Of a stretch of 64,000 nucleotides of DNA, positions 62,715 to 64,000 are shown piece after piece. The number at the start of each line of letters is the position of its first letter. The stretch's first letter is position 1. The stretch is from Modestobacter muralis. Its GTDB lineage: Bacteria > Actinomycetota > Actinomycetes > Mycobacteriales > Geodermatophilaceae. Both the position numbers and the translations under genes were made by a program. The stretch covers positions 34,009 to 98,008 of the forward strand of contig NZ_JAAGWH010000040.1 in NCBI RefSeq assembly GCF_010682105.1, written 5' to 3'. Under the pieces are notes generated by a model. That model worked only from the letters and a program-made list of their open reading frames with translations, did no database searches and had not been told where the DNA came from.

Positions 62715-63425
62715 GTGACGGCGGTGCCCCAGCCCGGAGCCAGCGCGGACCGGGACACCGACACGGCCCCGCGCTTCACCATCGGGGAGGTCCTCACCGC
62801 GCTGCGGGGGGACTTCCCTGACGTGACGATCAGCAAGATCCGGTACCTGGAGTCCGAGCAGCTGGTCCACCCGCAGCGGACCCCGTCGGGCTACCGGAAG
62901 TTCTCCCTGGCCGACGTGGCCCGGCTGCGGTACGTCCTGGCCGCCCAGCGTGACCAGTACCTGCCGCTGCGGGTGATCAAGGCCCAGCTCGACGCCCTGG
63001 ACCGGGGTGCGGCTGCGGCCGGTGCCGACGGCGGTGCGGACGACGTCCCCGCCGCCGAGCTCCTGCCGGCCGAGGAGTTCGCCCGGGGCGCCGGGCTGAC
63101 CGCCGGCCAGCTGGCCGACTGCGTCGAGTTCGGGTTCGTCACCACCGACGCCGAGGGCCGGCACCGCAGCGCCGAGCTGCCCGTGGCGCGGGCCGTCGCC
63201 GGCCTGGCCCGGCACGGCATCGAACCGCGGCACCTGCGCGTCCACCGCACCGCCGTGGAGCGGGAGGCCGCCCTGCTCGAGCAGGTCGTCACCCCTGCGC
63301 TGCGGGCCCGCTCGGAGGAGGGCAGGAACCGCGCCGCCGAGCAGCTGCAGGAGCTGGCCCGGCTCTCGGCACAGCTGCACTCGGCGCTGCTGGACGCGCG
63401 GCTGCGCGAGGTCCTCGGCGCCTGA
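62715..63425 (+). CDS. ftsR: MerR-family regulator FtsR
   Basis: A 236-residue MerR-type protein with HTH and wing (TIGEVLTALRGDFPDVTISKIRYLESEQLVHPQRTPSGYRKFSLADVARL) and a C-terminal dimer/effector region without Cys-based metal sites. It is orthologous in position and sequence type to Rv1828 and corynebacterial FtsR, which activates ftsZ. The GTG at 62715 is used; no ATG lies near the conserved N-terminus. Confidence 0.9.
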   Translation: MTAVPQPGASADRDTDTAPRFTIGEVLTALRGDFPDVTISKIRYLESEQLVHPQRTPSGYRKFSLADVARLRYVLAAQRDQYLPLRVIKAQLDALDRGAAAAGADGGADDVPAAELLPAEEFARGAGLTAGQLADCVEFGFVTTDAEGRHRSAELPVARAVAGLARHGIEPRHLRVHRTAVEREAALLEQVVTPALRARSEEGRNRAAEQLQELARLSAQLHSALLDARLREVLGA

Positions 63426-63542
63426 GCGCTGGCGTACCGTTGCGCCCGTACCGAGGGCCGCGGACACGTGGCCCGGCGTCCCCCTCGGATCGCTGCCCAG
63501 TGGGGCGCGACGGGCGGGGGAGTCAGCGGAGGGGAGCCAGAC

Positions 63543-64000
63543 GTGCAGGAGCTCAGAGTCGTCGGCGTCCGGGTGGAGCTGCCCGGCAACCAGCCCATCC
63601 TCCTGCTGAAGGAGACCCAGGGGGAGCGGTACCTCCCCATCTGGATCGGCGCGGTCGAGGCCGCCGCCATCGCCTACGAGCAGCAGGGGGTCCGGCCCGC
63701 CCGGCCGATGACCCACGACCTCCTCCGTGAGGTGGTGACCACCCTGGGCGCGAGCCTGGAGGCGGTCCACATCACCGAGATGCGGGACGGCATCTACATC
63801 GCCGAGCTGCTCTTCGGCAACGAGCGCACCGTCAGCGCCCGCCCCTCGGACGCCGTCGCCCTCGCCGTGCGCACCGGCGCCCCGATCTACGGCGCCGAGT
63901 CGCTGCTCGACGAGGTGGGGATCGAGATCCCCGACGAGCAGGAGGACGAGGTGGAGAAGTTCCGCGAGTTCCTCGACAACATCAGCCCCGAGGACTTCGA
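63543..64000 (+). CDS. Bifunctional nuclease family protein (DUF151), C-terminus cut by window edge
   Basis: The first 152 codons are present and the frame is open at the right edge. GTG 63543 gives VQELRVVGVRVELPGNQPILLLKE, and the family core YLPIWIGAVEAAAIAYEQQGV and RPSDAVALAVRTGAPIY are clear. Homologue of Rv1829, next to ftsR as in mycobacteria. The plant/bacterial BFN domain has reported nuclease activity; physiological role is unclear. Upstream GGAGG at 63530-63534 supports the start. Confidence 0.93.
   Translation, partial: MQELRVVGVRVELPGNQPILLLKETQGERYLPIWIGAVEAAAIAYEQQGVRPARPMTHDLLREVVTTLGASLEAVHITEMRDGIYIAELLFGNERTVSARPSDAVALAVRTGAPIYGAESLLDEVGIEIPDEQEDEVEKFREFLDNISPEDF

Overview
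The window is a very GC-rich, gene-dense chromosomal segment from an actinobacterium. The codon use, the frequent ATGA/GTGA start-stop overlaps, and a right end carrying the classic actinobacterial order CDP-alcohol phosphotransferase, DUF881, small basic protein, DUF881, gcvH, garA, MerR (ftsR), DUF151 nuclease all point there. The gene mix resembles Geodermatophilaceae-type soil or rock actinobacteria, but that is inference. I see no rRNA, tRNA, CRISPR array, insertion sequence or phage gene.

Layout. (1) 1-3057: protocatechuate 3,4-dioxygenase pcaHG (pcaG runs off the left edge), a divergent IclR regulator and pobA. (2) 3100-10691, mostly minus strand: a flavoprotein monooxygenase, DUF3500, a fumarylacetoacetate-hydrolase-family enzyme, an alpha/beta hydrolase, a quercetinase-like monocupin, a GH1 beta-glucosidase and a second IclR regulator. 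(3) 10874-28408, plus strand: a peptide-type ABC importer with a fused permease-ATPase, two GH78 alpha-L-rhamnosidases flanking a second alpha/beta hydrolase, GH43, a nucleoside-hydrolase-fold protein, GH3 and an SGNH hydrolase. (4) 28440-31104: TetR/MFS efflux pair and a small HhH protein. (5) 31257-34006: thiolase and 3-oxoacid CoA-transferase (lower beta-ketoadipate pathway). (6) 34434-43309: VanZ, GT2-GtrA, phosphodiester glycosidase, then DUF4956, VTC, a DUF4353-type lipoprotein, and a ferric-reductase-like flavoprotein with an FMN-binding protein and ApbE. (7) 43735-49639: GT39, GT2-GtrA and a two-component system. (8) 49853-58191: P-type ATPase, PRISE-type reductase, secreted proteins including an M1 peptidase, an ECF sigma factor fused in frame to DUF1059, and WrbA. 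(9) 58450 to the end: the conserved garA/gcvH/ftsR block.

How it works together. Regions 1-3 and 5 can be read as one pathway for plant flavonol glycosides. Glycosides are imported and stripped of rhamnose and glucose by GH78, GH1 and GH3. The flavonol is opened by the cupin dioxygenase and the depside ester is hydrolysed by an alpha/beta hydrolase. The B-ring acid (4-hydroxybenzoate or protocatechuate) then goes through PobA, PcaGH and the thiolase/CoA-transferase, while the monooxygenase and FAH enzyme could handle the A-ring product. This is inference from families, but cis-elements support co-regulation. A 15-bp box (consensus TGCCATTGrnCGGCA) lies before five transcription units of regions 2-3, and three of these carry a GTGA-N6-TCAC box at an identical 14-bp gap. 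A different 15-bp palindrome (TTCCGCTGGACGGAA) lies about 44 bp before both pobA and the thiolase gene 29 kb away. Each motif fits one of the two IclR regulators.

Other notable items are a 58-bp structured element present twice, 45 kb apart, with compensatory base changes, and a translationally coupled 11-codon ORF carrying CPHC just ahead of the ferric-reductase gene.
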